A DNA stretch of 47,504 bases from DASTPP01 sp035762175 (GTDB taxonomy: Bacteria; Myxococcota_A; Polyangia; Polyangiales; Polyangiaceae): positions 1 to 47,504 of the forward strand of contig DASTPP010000348.1 in assembly GCA_035762175.1 (NCBI GenBank), written 5' to 3'. Made by a program: the position numbers and the translations under genes. This document shows positions 33,450 through 41,266 of the stretch, one piece after another. The notes beneath the pieces were generated by a model that saw only the letters and a list, made by a program, of their open reading frames with translations, was not told where the DNA came from and did no database searches. Each line of letters starts with the position of its first letter. Within the stretch, counting starts at the first letter, position 1.

Positions 33450-35207
33450 TCAGCGGCGGGCGCGGCGGCGGCGCCCTTCGGGCGAGCCGGGGCGGCCTTG
33501 CGTTTCGTCCGGGGGCAGCCACGAGCCCTCCGGCTCGAGCGGCACGAGCCGGGCCCAGGCCCCGTCGACGAGCTCGCGCTCGTTCAGCGCGAGGGCGAGC
33601 TCGAGCTCGTCGACGACGTGCGCGACCAGCGCGCGCCGCGTCGCCTCGTCGACCCCGCCGGCCGGGCGCGCGGCCGCGAGCACGCGCTCGATGCTGCGGC
33701 CCGCCTGCTCTTGCCCCGCGCGCCGCTCGGACGCGCCGACCGGCTGCTGCCAGAAGCGCAGCCAGAGCGCCTCGGGCGCGGCGTGCGAGGCGACGCGGCG
33801 GGCGCGCGCGGGGCCGCCCTCGACGTAGAGCGGGCGCACGCTCGCGAGCGAGGCGAGGGCGTACTCGCTCGGCGCGCCGTAGAGCGCCTGGTCGCGCACC
33901 AGGGTGGCGAGCGCGGGCTCGCGCGCGAGCAGGCCCGAGGCGACGCGGCCGCGCGTGGCCGAGCCGAGCGGGACGACGAGCAGATCGTCGCGCCGGCCTT
34001 CGACGGTCTGCGCCACGAGCAGCCGGTCGGCGAAGGGCTTGGAGCGCACGAGCAGCGCGGCGCCGGCGGGCAGCCCCTCGAGCGCCTCGTCGGTCCAGGC
34101 CTCGACCGCGCCCCGGCCCTCGGCGCCGGCCTGAACGCCCTCGTCGGCGGCCATGACGACGCGGGCGAGCGCGAGCAGGCCCGCGAGCGAGGCGGCCGGG
34201 CGTCCGAGCGGCAGGGGCGTCGACGAGAGCGCGCCGATCGCCCGGCCGAGGGCCGCGCTCGCGCCGAGGGCGAGGGCCGCGAGGGCGAGCGCGCGCGTCG
34301 CGGCGAAGGGGTCGGGCGAGCGGGGGTCGCCCGCGGCGAGGAAGCAGGCGGGCAGCGAGGCGGCGAGCAGCCAGGCGGGCGCTCGCGCCTCGCGCCCGCG
34401 GGCGGCGAGGGCGAGTCCGCCGAGGGCGGCGAGCGCCGTCGGCAGGCCGATCTCTTCGACGAAGGCCGCGGGTCCGCGGGCCGCCCGGCCCTCGCCGCCC
34501 GAGAGCGCGGCCCAGGCGCCGGCCCAGGGGTCGGAAACGACCGGCGCGCGCGCGGCGGCGAGCAGGGCCCAGGGCAGCGCCCCCGCGAGCGCCCCCGCCG
34601 CCCAGGCCTTCGCCCGGCCGGGCGGCCGCGGGCCCGCCGTCGCGCCGTCGGCGAGCAAGGCCGCGCCGAGCGCGAGCGCCGCCCAGGGGCTCTCGACGAA
34701 GGTCTGCGCCCAGAGCGCGCCGGCGAGGGCCGAGCGGCCGTGGCCCCCGCCCCCGAGCGCCACGGCGAGCGTCGCGAGGGCGAGGCCGGCGGCGAGCGCC
34801 CCGCCGCCGGGCGCGAGCGCCTCGCGCTGGAAGGTCGGCGACAGGCAGGCGCCGAGCGCGGCGAACGAGGCGAGCAGGCCGGAGAGCCAGGGGTGCGCGC
34901 CGGGCGCGGCGAGGGGGCCGCGCGCGAGGCGCGCGAGGGCCGCGGCGGCGAGGCCCGCGGCGAGCGCGACGGGCAGCGATTGCCGGTAGGTCTCGGTGCC
35001 GAGGGGCAAAAAGCGGGCGAACCAGCCGAGCAGGGCGGCGACGTTGCCCGAGGGGCCGAACGACAGGTCGGTCGCGCGCAGGAGCGCCGCGTCGGCGCGC
35101 CAGGTCGGCGAGGCGGGCGCGCGCAGCATGGCCGCGGCGGCGACGGCCGCGGCGAGTGCGAGCTCGAGGGGCCGCGGGCCCTTCGGGGGCGGCTCTGCGG
35201 GCGCCAT
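33450..35207 (-). CDS. Multi-pass membrane protein, weakly DUF2723-like
   Basis: 585 residues from ATG 35207 with about ten hydrophobic helices. The N-terminal region (LSFGPSGNVAALLGWFARFLPLGTETYRQSLPVALAAGLAAAALARLARG) loosely resembles DUF2723 / O-mannosyltransferase-like membrane proteins, where a GxxPlxxllgrlfallP segment precedes the first TM pairs. The C-terminal third is soluble (DEALEGLPAGAALLVRSKPFADRLLVAQTVEGRRDDLLVVPLG...). No clear catalytic motif, so function is open; a role in glycosylating exported proteins or envelope polysaccharide is speculation. It is divergent from the gene at 35365 with 157 bp between. Confidence 0.55.
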   Translation of the reverse strand: MAPAEPPPKGPRPLELALAAAVAAAAMLRAPASPTWRADAALLRATDLSFGPSGNVAALLGWFARFLPLGTETYRQSLPVALAAGLAAAALARLARGPLAAPGAHPWLSGLLASFAALGACLSPTFQREALAPGGGALAAGLALATLAVALGGGGHGRSALAGALWAQTFVESPWAALALGAALLADGATAGPRPPGRAKAWAAGALAGALPWALLAAARAPVVSDPWAGAWAALSGGEGRAARGPAAFVEEIGLPTALAALGGLALAARGREARAPAWLLAASLPACFLAAGDPRSPDPFAATRALALAALALGASAALGRAIGALSSTPLPLGRPAASLAGLLALARVVMAADEGVQAGAEGRGAVEAWTDEALEGLPAGAALLVRSKPFADRLLVAQTVEGRRDDLLVVPLGSATRGRVASGLLAREPALATLVRDQALYGAPSEYALASLASVRPLYVEGGPARARRVASHAAPEALWLRFWQQPVGASERRAGQEQAGRSIERVLAAARPAGGVDEATRRALVAHVVDELELALALNERELVDGAWARLVPLEPEGSWLPPDETQGRPGSPEGRRRRARR

Positions 35208-35364
35208 GGGCCCCGAGGGGTGCCACGGGGCCGGGGGCGGGGGCAAATTCGGCGTTTTTTCGCCTCCCCCGCCCCGCCCCGACCCCGCCGGGGGGCCGCC
35301 CGGGGGGCCGGCCCCCGAACGTCGGCCTTCCGGCCGCGCCTCCGACGCGAGTAAGGTGCCCGCC

Positions 35365-36159
35365 ATGGCTCGCCCCCCCGCCCTCGACCTCGTCTCGATG
35401 CCACGCCTGCCGGCCTCGACCGCCGTCGCGATGGGCACCGAATTGCTGGCGAAGGCCGACGCGCGCGAGGCTCTGCCGCCGGGCCTCGACAAGGCGCGGG
35501 GCCGGCTCGAAGAGGCGCTCGAGCGGCTGCGGGCCTCGCGCAGCGTGCTCGAGGACGCGCCCGTCATCGACGCGGTCGCCGTCGCCGAGGCCGACCACGA
35601 TCTCGACACGACCTGGTCGGCCCTGCACTCGTTCTTGCAAGGCTGGGCGAAGCTGCCCGGCAAGGACGAAGAGCGGGGCGCGGCGCAGGTGCTGCTCGAC
35701 GCGGTCTTTCCGAACGGGCTCAAGTTCACCCAGCTCACCTTCAAGCTCGAGTGGGCCGAGTCGCAGGCGCGCCTCGAGCGGCTCGAAGAAGAGTACTACA
35801 CGGGGTTGCTGAAGAAGCTCGGGGGCGTGCCCTTCCTCGAAGAGCTGCGCGAGGTGCAGCAGGCCTACGGCGAGGCGCTCATGATCACGTCGCCGCCGGG
35901 CCCGCCGAAGTCGGCGCGCACGCACGAGCACGCCCCGCTGCAAGAGTTCGTCGAGGCGCTGCGCCTGTACGTCGTGCAGGCCTCCGCGCACGCCGAGACC
36001 GGCGAGGGCGACGCGCAGGCGTTCGTCAACGACCTGCTCGCGCCCTTCACGACCTGGCTCTCGAGCGTGCGCGCGCGGCGGGCCAAAGACAAAAAGCCCG
36101 GCGGCACGCCCCCGCCCGCCGGGCCGGGGGGCGACGAGCCGCCCGACGAGGTGGGCTGA
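35365..36159 (+). CDS. Unknown cytosolic protein, 264 residues
   Basis: ATG 35365 has AAGGTG 7 bases upstream. No signal peptide or membrane segment. The sequence is mostly helical: ALDLVSMPRLPASTAVAMGTELLAKADAREALP; RGRLEEALERLRASRSVLED; ARLERLEEEYYTGLLKKLGGVPFLEELREVQQAYGEAL. The Pro-rich tail (KPGGTPPPAGPGGDEPPDEVG) is disordered. No family recognised; it could be a coiled-coil scaffold or regulator. It ends shortly before the repeat block. Confidence 0.7.
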   Translation: MARPPALDLVSMPRLPASTAVAMGTELLAKADAREALPPGLDKARGRLEEALERLRASRSVLEDAPVIDAVAVAEADHDLDTTWSALHSFLQGWAKLPGKDEERGAAQVLLDAVFPNGLKFTQLTFKLEWAESQARLERLEEEYYTGLLKKLGGVPFLEELREVQQAYGEALMITSPPGPPKSARTHEHAPLQEFVEALRLYVVQASAHAETGEGDAQAFVNDLLAPFTTWLSSVRARRAKDKKPGGTPPPAGPGGDEPPDEVG

Positions 36160-36252
36160 GCCCCGGCGGTCGACGCCCGCAGCGCGTCGGCCAGGGGGCC
36201 AGCGACGCAACGAAGCCCAAATGTAGGGTTCCCGAATGGGGGGGAGGGTCAA

Positions 36253-36300
36253 CGCGTTGGCCTGCCCCCCCATCCCAGAATGGGGGGGCAGGCCAACGCG
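36253..36300. terminator. Perfect 21-bp stem hairpin
   Basis: 36253-36273 and 36280-36300 are exact reverse complements over 21 bases with loop cccaga. The right arm is also the start of the 43-bp repeat, so one arm is a repeat unit in reverse. It lies between two convergent genes and could end transcription both ways. Confidence 0.6.
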
Positions 36301-36427
36301 GTGCGCTTCGACCCATCCTGGGATGGGGGGGCAGGCCAACGCGGTGCGCGTCGGCCCATCCCGGGATGGGGGGGTAGGCCAACGCGGTGCGCTTCGGCCC
36401 ATCCTGGGATGGGGGGCAAGCTAATAG
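36279..36427. repeat. 43-bp tandem repeat, three units plus a partial
   Basis: Units start at 36279, 36322 and 36365 (gatgggggggcaggccaacg-type); a decayed copy begins at 36408. Differences between units are few (c/t and g/t changes). Not a CRISPR, as there are no variable spacers. Confidence 0.85.
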
Positions 36428-36443
36428 CAGCTGTTCTTGTTCG

Positions 36444-36725
36444 GACCAGGAATCGGGCCGGGCGCGGCGGGCGGCCCCCGAGTGAACTCGGGGGCAGCGA
36501 ACGCCCGCGGAAACGGCGTGCAAAGCCCCGCCCGGAGGCGGGGCTCCCGCGGAGCGAGCCGCTTCGCGCGCTCGCCCGCAAGACGGAGCCCTTGGGAGCC
36601 CGGCCCCCGGCGAGGGGGCGGGCTTTGCGGTCCGAATCGACCCGACGCCGCGCGGCACGAGCGGGCGTCCGCTGCCCCCGAGTTCACTCGGGGGCCGCCC
36701 GCCGCGCCCGGCCCCATTCATGGTC
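36444..36725. repeat. 282-bp element with 65-bp inverted repeats
   Basis: 36455-36499 and 36670-36714 are exact reverse complements (45 bp). With three mismatches the arms extend to 36444-36508 and 36661-36725. Each arm holds a smaller perfect dyad (cccccgagt ga actcggggg). The centre is partly self-complementary too (gcaaagccccgcc vs ggcgggctttgc). Outward of the arms, weaker similarity continues to about 36422 and 36747. MITE-like or a huge hairpin; no transposase. Confidence 0.85.
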
Positions 36726-36742
36726 GTATCAAACACGATTGG

Positions 36743-36748
36743 TATAAT
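36743..36748 (+). promoter_or_regulatory. TATAAT -10 hexamer at the right edge of the inverted repeat
   Basis: A perfect TATAAT in otherwise GC-rich DNA. No convincing -35 at 16-18 bp. It faces right, towards the 3' end of the minus-strand gene, so it could drive an antisense RNA. The left edge has a weaker TAATAG/CTATTA counterpart. Confidence 0.3.
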
Positions 36749-36789
36749 GCGTTGGGGCTGGTGGGGGTCTCGAAGGGGGCCCGGCTGGC

Positions 36790-38340
36790 TCAGCGCAGGG
36801 GCGCCTTCTCGGCCGCCTTGGCGGCGACGGGGTGCCGCGGGGGTGACTCTTGGGGCGCGGGGGCAGGCGGGCTTTGGCCAGCGCCTTCGGGCGGGGCGTT
36901 GGCCTCGCGCCAGAGGGCGAGGCCGCGGGCGCCGACGCCGTAGTCGTTCTTCGCGTCCCAGAGTTGAAAGCCGAAGCCGCCCGCGTCGCGGGCGCCGCGC
37001 AGCTGGTCGACGATGTACTGGCCGTTGAAGTGCGAGAGCGCCTTGTAGGGGAAGGCCTGCAGCCAGGGCCGGAGCGCGGGCCGCCTCGGCGGGGCCTTCT
37101 CGGCGGCCTGCTCGGCCATCTTCTTCAGCCCCTCGTGGACGAAATAGTAAGGCTCCCACGCGGGGTAGCGGTGGCCGTGGAAGCCCGGGTGGAAGTGCGA
37201 AGGGTAGACCATCGGGCAGAGCACGTCGACGTGCGGGGCGAGGTCGGCGATGCGCTGGCCGGTGCGGTTGACGTCGGCCTCTTCGCCCCAGACGACGGTG
37301 CCGAAGACGTCGATGGAAACGAGGCGCCCGGCGTCGTGCACGGCGCGCGCGGCCTTGGCGACGAAGTCGGTGATGATCTCGTGCTTGGCGAGCCCGCGCG
37401 AGCGCCCCTCGTAGCGCAGGTGGTTGACGCGGCCGATGACGGGGAAGCGCACGTAGTCGAATTGCACCTCGTCGAAGCCGCGCCGGACGGCCTCGCGGGC
37501 GAGCTCGATGGCGTAGTTCTGCACCTCTTCACTCGAGGGGTCGAGCCAGGTGAGGCCGCCGTCTTCGGTGTACGGGTCGCCGTTGGCCTGCTTGAGGGCG
37601 AGGCGGCGGGCGTGGCGGGCGAGCCAGCGGTCTTTGAAGACGGCGACGCGGGCGACGACGCGCACGTCTTCGGCGCGCAGCCGCTGCATCAGCTTGGGCA
37701 GATCGCGGATGAGCCCGTCGCGGTCGGCGCCCGTCGCGCGCGCGAGCGCGACGTCGGTCTCGTAGGCGACGACGCCGTCGGAGTCTTTGACGTCGACGAC
37801 GACGGTGTTCAGGCCGAGCGGCTTGAGGGCGCGCACCAGGTCGAAGACGCGCCCGGTGCCGGCGGTCGAGGCGGTGACGTAGATGGCCCGCACCTCGGGG
37901 CCGGGGGCGGCCTCGGGGGGCCGGGGCGGCGGGTCGGGCAGCGCGCGGCGCAGGTCGGCGATGGCGATCGTGTCGCCGACCGTGAGCGCCTTGCCGCGGC
38001 GCAATCGATTGCGCTTCAGGATGGCGCCTTCGAGCTCGTCGACCCCGTAGTAATCGGTCAGCCGCAGGTAGCGCTCGGCCAGGTACGAGACCGTCTGGCC
38101 CTTGCGCAGCGTGTGATAGAGCACGTGCTCGCGCACCTCGCCGCCGGGCGGCAGGGCGTCGGCCCGCACCTCGATGTAGCGCGGGGGCGGCGGGGCGGCC
38201 TGGGCCGGGGCGGTGCTGGCCGAGGGGGCGCCGGCCGCGCGGGGCCCGGGGGGGGCCTGGGTGTCGCAGCCGGCGAGGGGCGCGGCGGCCGAGAGGGCGC
38301 CCAGGGCGAGGGCGGCCAGGCGCGCGCGGCGGGAGGGCAT
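36790..38340 (-). CDS. LysM-like + glycoside-hydrolase-like (DUF4015) lipoprotein
   Basis: 516 residues from ATG 38340. Lipoprotein signal MPSRRARLAALALGALSAAAPLAGC with a good lipobox (LAGC). Residues about 70-135 look LysM-like (EHVLYHTLRKGQTVSYLAERYLRLTDYYGV... GKALTVGDTIAIADLR), so the protein may bind peptidoglycan or a similar glycan. Residues about 155-450 match the DUF4015 putative glycoside hydrolase: LNTVVVDVKDSDGVVAYE, VRVVARVAVFKDRWLA, WLDPSSEEVQNYAIELAREAVRRGFDEVQFDYVRFP, SIDVFGTVVWGEEA and VDVLCPMVYPSHF. Asp and Glu in EVQFDYVRFP and SIDVFG are candidate catalytic residues. It is the last gene of the operon from 43311. Confidence 0.87.
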   Translation of the reverse strand: MPSRRARLAALALGALSAAAPLAGCDTQAPPGPRAAGAPSASTAPAQAAPPPPRYIEVRADALPPGGEVREHVLYHTLRKGQTVSYLAERYLRLTDYYGVDELEGAILKRNRLRRGKALTVGDTIAIADLRRALPDPPPRPPEAAPGPEVRAIYVTASTAGTGRVFDLVRALKPLGLNTVVVDVKDSDGVVAYETDVALARATGADRDGLIRDLPKLMQRLRAEDVRVVARVAVFKDRWLARHARRLALKQANGDPYTEDGGLTWLDPSSEEVQNYAIELAREAVRRGFDEVQFDYVRFPVIGRVNHLRYEGRSRGLAKHEIITDFVAKAARAVHDAGRLVSIDVFGTVVWGEEADVNRTGQRIADLAPHVDVLCPMVYPSHFHPGFHGHRYPAWEPYYFVHEGLKKMAEQAAEKAPPRRPALRPWLQAFPYKALSHFNGQYIVDQLRGARDAGGFGFQLWDAKNDYGVGARGLALWREANAPPEGAGQSPPAPAPQESPPRHPVAAKAAEKAPLR

Positions 38341-38375
38341 GGGGGGCCCCAGGGAGCCCGCGCGCGGCGTTTTTG

Positions 38376-39185
38376 TCAACTTTGCGGGGCGGCGCGCCGC
38401 GGCCGGGCGCGGCGGGTGAGCCCGAGCGCGGCGGCGGCGAGCAGGGCGGGCCAGGCGGGCGCCTCGGCCGAGCCCGGCACCGAGCAGCCGCAACCGCCCT
38501 TCTTCTCGACCGGCGGCGGCCCGTCCGGGCCCATGTCTTCGGTGCGGGGCACGGCGCCCTCGAGCGGGGGCGCGGCCGCCTCGTTGCCGGGCGGCGCGGG
38601 GGGCGCCGGGGCGGCCGAGGCGGCGGGGGCCGGCTTCTTCGGGCCGACGTTGCCCTGCAGCATCATCGTGCGCCGGTCGACGACCTCGTTCTTGCCCTCG
38701 AGCTTCAGCGTGACGGGCTGGCCGATGCGGCTGCCCTCGCCGTCGGTGACCTCGAGCTGGTACTCGCCGGCGGAGAAGCCGCGGTCGCGGCGGATGGTGA
38801 AGTCGAACTTGGTCGTGTCGAAGAGGTCGCCGCGCGCGTCGGAGAACCCGACGTCCATCGTCTCGACGTTGGGCTGCACGTCCTTGTTCTGGGGGATCGC
38901 GCGCGTCTTCTCGTTGGGGCTGCTGTCGTCGAGGTACGTCTCGTAAATGACGAGCGGGGCGAAGATGAAGCGGAAGGTCTGGTGCGGCGTCGCCGGCTTG
39001 CGCGGCAGCTTGATGGTGAGCAGGACCTTCCAGCCGCCGGAGGGGCTCTCGGCGATCGACTTGGTGTTCACCGTCACGGTGCCGCCCTTGCCCTTCGCCG
39101 CGGACGCGATCGAAGGGGCGGCGAGGGGCAGCGCCGCGAGCGCGGCGAGCAGGGGGCGGCGCGACAGGGGGCGACGTTCGCTCAT
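38376..39185 (-). CDS. Exported MYXO-CTERM protein
   Basis: 269 residues. A signal peptide (MSERRPLSRRPLLAALAALPLAAPSIASA) with a twin-Arg-like start is followed by a beta-rich domain (GTVTVNTKSIAESPSGGWKVLLTIKLPRKPATPHQTFRFIFAPLVIYETYLDD...; FSAGEYQLEVTDGEGSRIGQPVTLKLEGKNEVVDRRTMMLQG). A Pro/Ala linker leads to the tail GGCGCSVPGSAEAPAWPALLAAAALGLTRRARPRR, a textbook MYXO-CTERM (Gly-Cys, hydrophobic helix, Arg cluster). Such tails are believed to be cut and the Cys lipid-modified for surface display. The start codon overlaps the NuoM-like stop by 4 bp, so the two are translationally coupled, which ties the surface protein to the membrane pair upstream. 35 bp separate it from the LysM/hydrolase gene. 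Confidence 0.88.
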   Translation of the reverse strand: MSERRPLSRRPLLAALAALPLAAPSIASAAKGKGGTVTVNTKSIAESPSGGWKVLLTIKLPRKPATPHQTFRFIFAPLVIYETYLDDSSPNEKTRAIPQNKDVQPNVETMDVGFSDARGDLFDTTKFDFTIRRDRGFSAGEYQLEVTDGEGSRIGQPVTLKLEGKNEVVDRRTMMLQGNVGPKKPAPAASAAPAPPAPPGNEAAAPPLEGAVPRTEDMGPDGPPPVEKKGGCGCSVPGSAEAPAWPALLAAAALGLTRRARPRRAAPQS

Positions 39186-41266
39186 GGCAGGGGCACCTTA
39201 GCCGGCGGCGGAGGCGGACGGAACGGCCTTGCCCGCTCGGCGGGGGGCTTCGCGCCCTCCTCGCGCGTCGGGGGAGGTAGGGGCACGTCGGCCGCGGCGC
39301 CTTCGATCGGCCCGAGCAGCGGGCGCGGAAAGCAGCCGAGGGCGACGACGAGCGCGACGAGCGGGGCGCAGAGCGCCCACTCGCGCCGGCTCAAGTCGGG
39401 CGGCCGCCCCCCGTAGGGCTCGAGGCGGGGGTCGTGGGCGAGGCGGCGCGGGGCGCGTCCGAGCAGCAGGTTGCGCGCGAGCAGCCACGCGGCCGCGGCG
39501 CCGAGCCCGAGGGCGAGCGCGCCGACGCAGACCCAGAGCGGCGCGAGGGGCCAGGCGCCCCAGAAGACGAGCAGGGCGGCCCAGAACGACCAGGCGCCCG
39601 GGCCGCCGAAGGACGCGAGCGCGAGCAGGCCCGCGAGCAGGGCGAAGCGGGGCATGTGCTCGCCGACGCCGACGAGCAGGTCGCGCCGGGCGTGCCCGAT
39701 GCGCTCGGCGAGCACGCCGGCGACGAGCACGAGGGCGGCGGCGACGAGGCCTTGGCCGGCGGCGAGCGCGAAGGCGCCGGCGGCGCCCTGCGAGGTCTGG
39801 CCGGCGAGCCCGAGCAGCGCGAGCGGCAGCGGGGCGAGGGCGAGGCGCGCGGAGGCGCGGCGCAGGTCGGTCTCGTAAAACACGAGGACGAAGGCGACGA
39901 GCGTCGAGACGGCGCCCGCCGCGGCGAGGGCGCCGGCGGCGCGGGGGCCGAGCGAGCCGGCGAAGGGGGCCGAGAGGCGGAGCAGGGCGTAGAGCGAGGT
40001 GGCGGGCAGCACGCCGGCGGCGACGGCGGCGGCCCCGGCGGGCGCGGCGCCGATGGCGCGCAGCAGCCAGCCCTGGAAGGGCGCGAACGCGGCGGCGGGC
40101 GCGAGCGCCGCGGCCCAGGCGGCGAGCGCCCAGGGCGGGTCGATCGGCTGGGGCCCCGCCGGGCCGAGCAGCCCGAGCGCGGGCAGCGCGAACGAGCGCG
40201 GGGCGAGCGAGCCGTCGGAGAGCAGCGTGGGGCCGGCGCGCCCGGAGAGCGAGGCGGCGCCGGCGGCGAGCAAGAGGGCGCCGACGCCGCCCGCGGCGAG
40301 CAGGCGGCGCCCGCCGCCCTCGGGCCCGACGAGCAGCGCGACCGAGGCGACGAGCGCGAGCCAGCAAACGGTCGCGAGCACGAGGTCGGCGGCGCACGCC
40401 ACGCCGACCGCGCCGCCGAGCGCGCCGAGCAGGCCCGCGTACGCCGAGGAGACGCGCAGCTCGACCGCGCGCAGCGCCGCGAGCCCCGCCGCGCACACGA
40501 CGAAGGCCGAGACGAGGGGCCCGTACGAGGCGCCGTCGAGCGCCCAAAAGAGCTCGAGCCCGCCGCCCCAGAGCGCCCACCGCTCGCGGAACTGGTAGCC
40601 GTCGTTGCCGTTGTTGACGTGAAAGGCGCGGTCGGCGTGCGCGAGCAGCCAGGCGACGAGCGCGGCCTCGAGCAAGAGGGTCGAGAGCGCGATGAGGCGG
40701 GGGGCGCGGTCGTTGCTGCGGTCGAACGAGCGGTAGAGGCCGACCGCGGCCATGCCGACGAAGGGCAAGAGCGTCAGCAGCGAGAGCAGGTGGCGGCCGA
40801 GCAGCCCGCGCGCGTCGAAGCGCCCCCGCGGCGCCTCGGCCCGCAGCGCGACGGCCGCCGAGTCGACCCCCACCGCCTCGACGACGACCGCCCCGTCGAG
40901 CTCGGTGAGGCCGTTCGGCGGGGGCACCCAGCGCAGGTTCAGCCGCCGGGTCTGTCCGGGCGGGACCCTGGTCGAGGCGCCCCCCGGCGTGAAGGTCAGC
41001 GAGAGGCCGGCCGGGGCCAGCGGCTCGCGCGCGGCCGTGCGGGCGTGCGCCTTCAGATCGAACTCGGCCTTGCCGCGGTTCTCGACGAGCACCGAGCCCT
41101 CGTAGCCCCCGGCCACCGGCACGAGCTCGACGACGCCCGACGTCGGATCGCGCACGGCGAGGGCCCCGGCCCCGCGCGGCGCCGAGGGCAGCGGCACCGC
41201 GCCGGCGAGCGCCGGCACGAGCGAGAGCCAGAAGGCGGCCCAGAGTGCGAGCGAGCGCGCGCTCAC
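39182..41266 (-). CDS. Degenerate NuoM-like membrane protein with N-terminal exported beta-sandwich
   Basis: 694 residues from GTG 41266, overlapping the NuoL-like stop (GTGA). A signal-like helix (LALWAAFWLSLVPALAGAV) precedes about 140 residues of beta-sandwich (EGSVLVENRGKAEFDLKAHARTA; LTFTPGGASTRVPPGQTRRLNLRWVPPPNG). The rest has about 14 helices with NuoM/antiporter hallmarks: YQFRERWALWGGGLELFWALDGASYGPLV, FAPFQGWLLRAIGAAPAGAAAVAAGVLPATSLYALLRL and EHMPRFALLAGLLALASFGGPGAWSFWAALL. The TM5 Glu is lost (VCWLALVAS instead of an F-x-W-E-like segment), and both key Lys are gone (LAPAAAFAPFQGW, GVLPATS). It is thus unlikely to pump protons in the usual way. Role unknown; probably a partner of the NuoL-like protein. 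Confidence 0.75.
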   Translation of the reverse strand: MSARSLALWAAFWLSLVPALAGAVPLPSAPRGAGALAVRDPTSGVVELVPVAGGYEGSVLVENRGKAEFDLKAHARTAAREPLAPAGLSLTFTPGGASTRVPPGQTRRLNLRWVPPPNGLTELDGAVVVEAVGVDSAAVALRAEAPRGRFDARGLLGRHLLSLLTLLPFVGMAAVGLYRSFDRSNDRAPRLIALSTLLLEAALVAWLLAHADRAFHVNNGNDGYQFRERWALWGGGLELFWALDGASYGPLVSAFVVCAAGLAALRAVELRVSSAYAGLLGALGGAVGVACAADLVLATVCWLALVASVALLVGPEGGGRRLLAAGGVGALLLAAGAASLSGRAGPTLLSDGSLAPRSFALPALGLLGPAGPQPIDPPWALAAWAAALAPAAAFAPFQGWLLRAIGAAPAGAAAVAAGVLPATSLYALLRLSAPFAGSLGPRAAGALAAAGAVSTLVAFVLVFYETDLRRASARLALAPLPLALLGLAGQTSQGAAGAFALAAGQGLVAAALVLVAGVLAERIGHARRDLLVGVGEHMPRFALLAGLLALASFGGPGAWSFWAALLVFWGAWPLAPLWVCVGALALGLGAAAAWLLARNLLLGRAPRRLAHDPRLEPYGGRPPDLSRREWALCAPLVALVVALGCFPRPLLGPIEGAAADVPLPPPTREEGAKPPAERARPFRPPPPPAKVPLP

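Larger units (their letters stand above)
36160..36789. other. Gene-free repeat block between convergent genes
   Basis: 630 bp with no supported gene. Contents in order: a perfect 21-bp stem hairpin, a 43-bp tandem array, a 65-bp-armed inverted repeat and a TATAAT box. Open frames on both strands are by-products of the symmetry and high GC. Confidence 0.6.

Noticed and set aside
31972..36402. Large minus-strand ORF across several genes
   Set aside because: A high-GC shadow frame. It contradicts the well-supported genes at 32038-32649, 33450-35207 and 35365-36159.
36279..36427. CRISPR array
   Set aside because: Repeats are directly adjacent with no variable spacers and there are no cas genes; it is a tandem minisatellite.
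36620..36660. tRNA-like segment (ggtccgaatcgacc)
   Set aside because: The T-loop pattern is wrong (tccgaat rather than ttcraxx), and no cloverleaf or acceptor stem could be found.
36421..36717. Small genes inside the 282-bp inverted repeat
   Set aside because: Both strands give similar open frames because the DNA is symmetric; there is no ribosome site or known domain.
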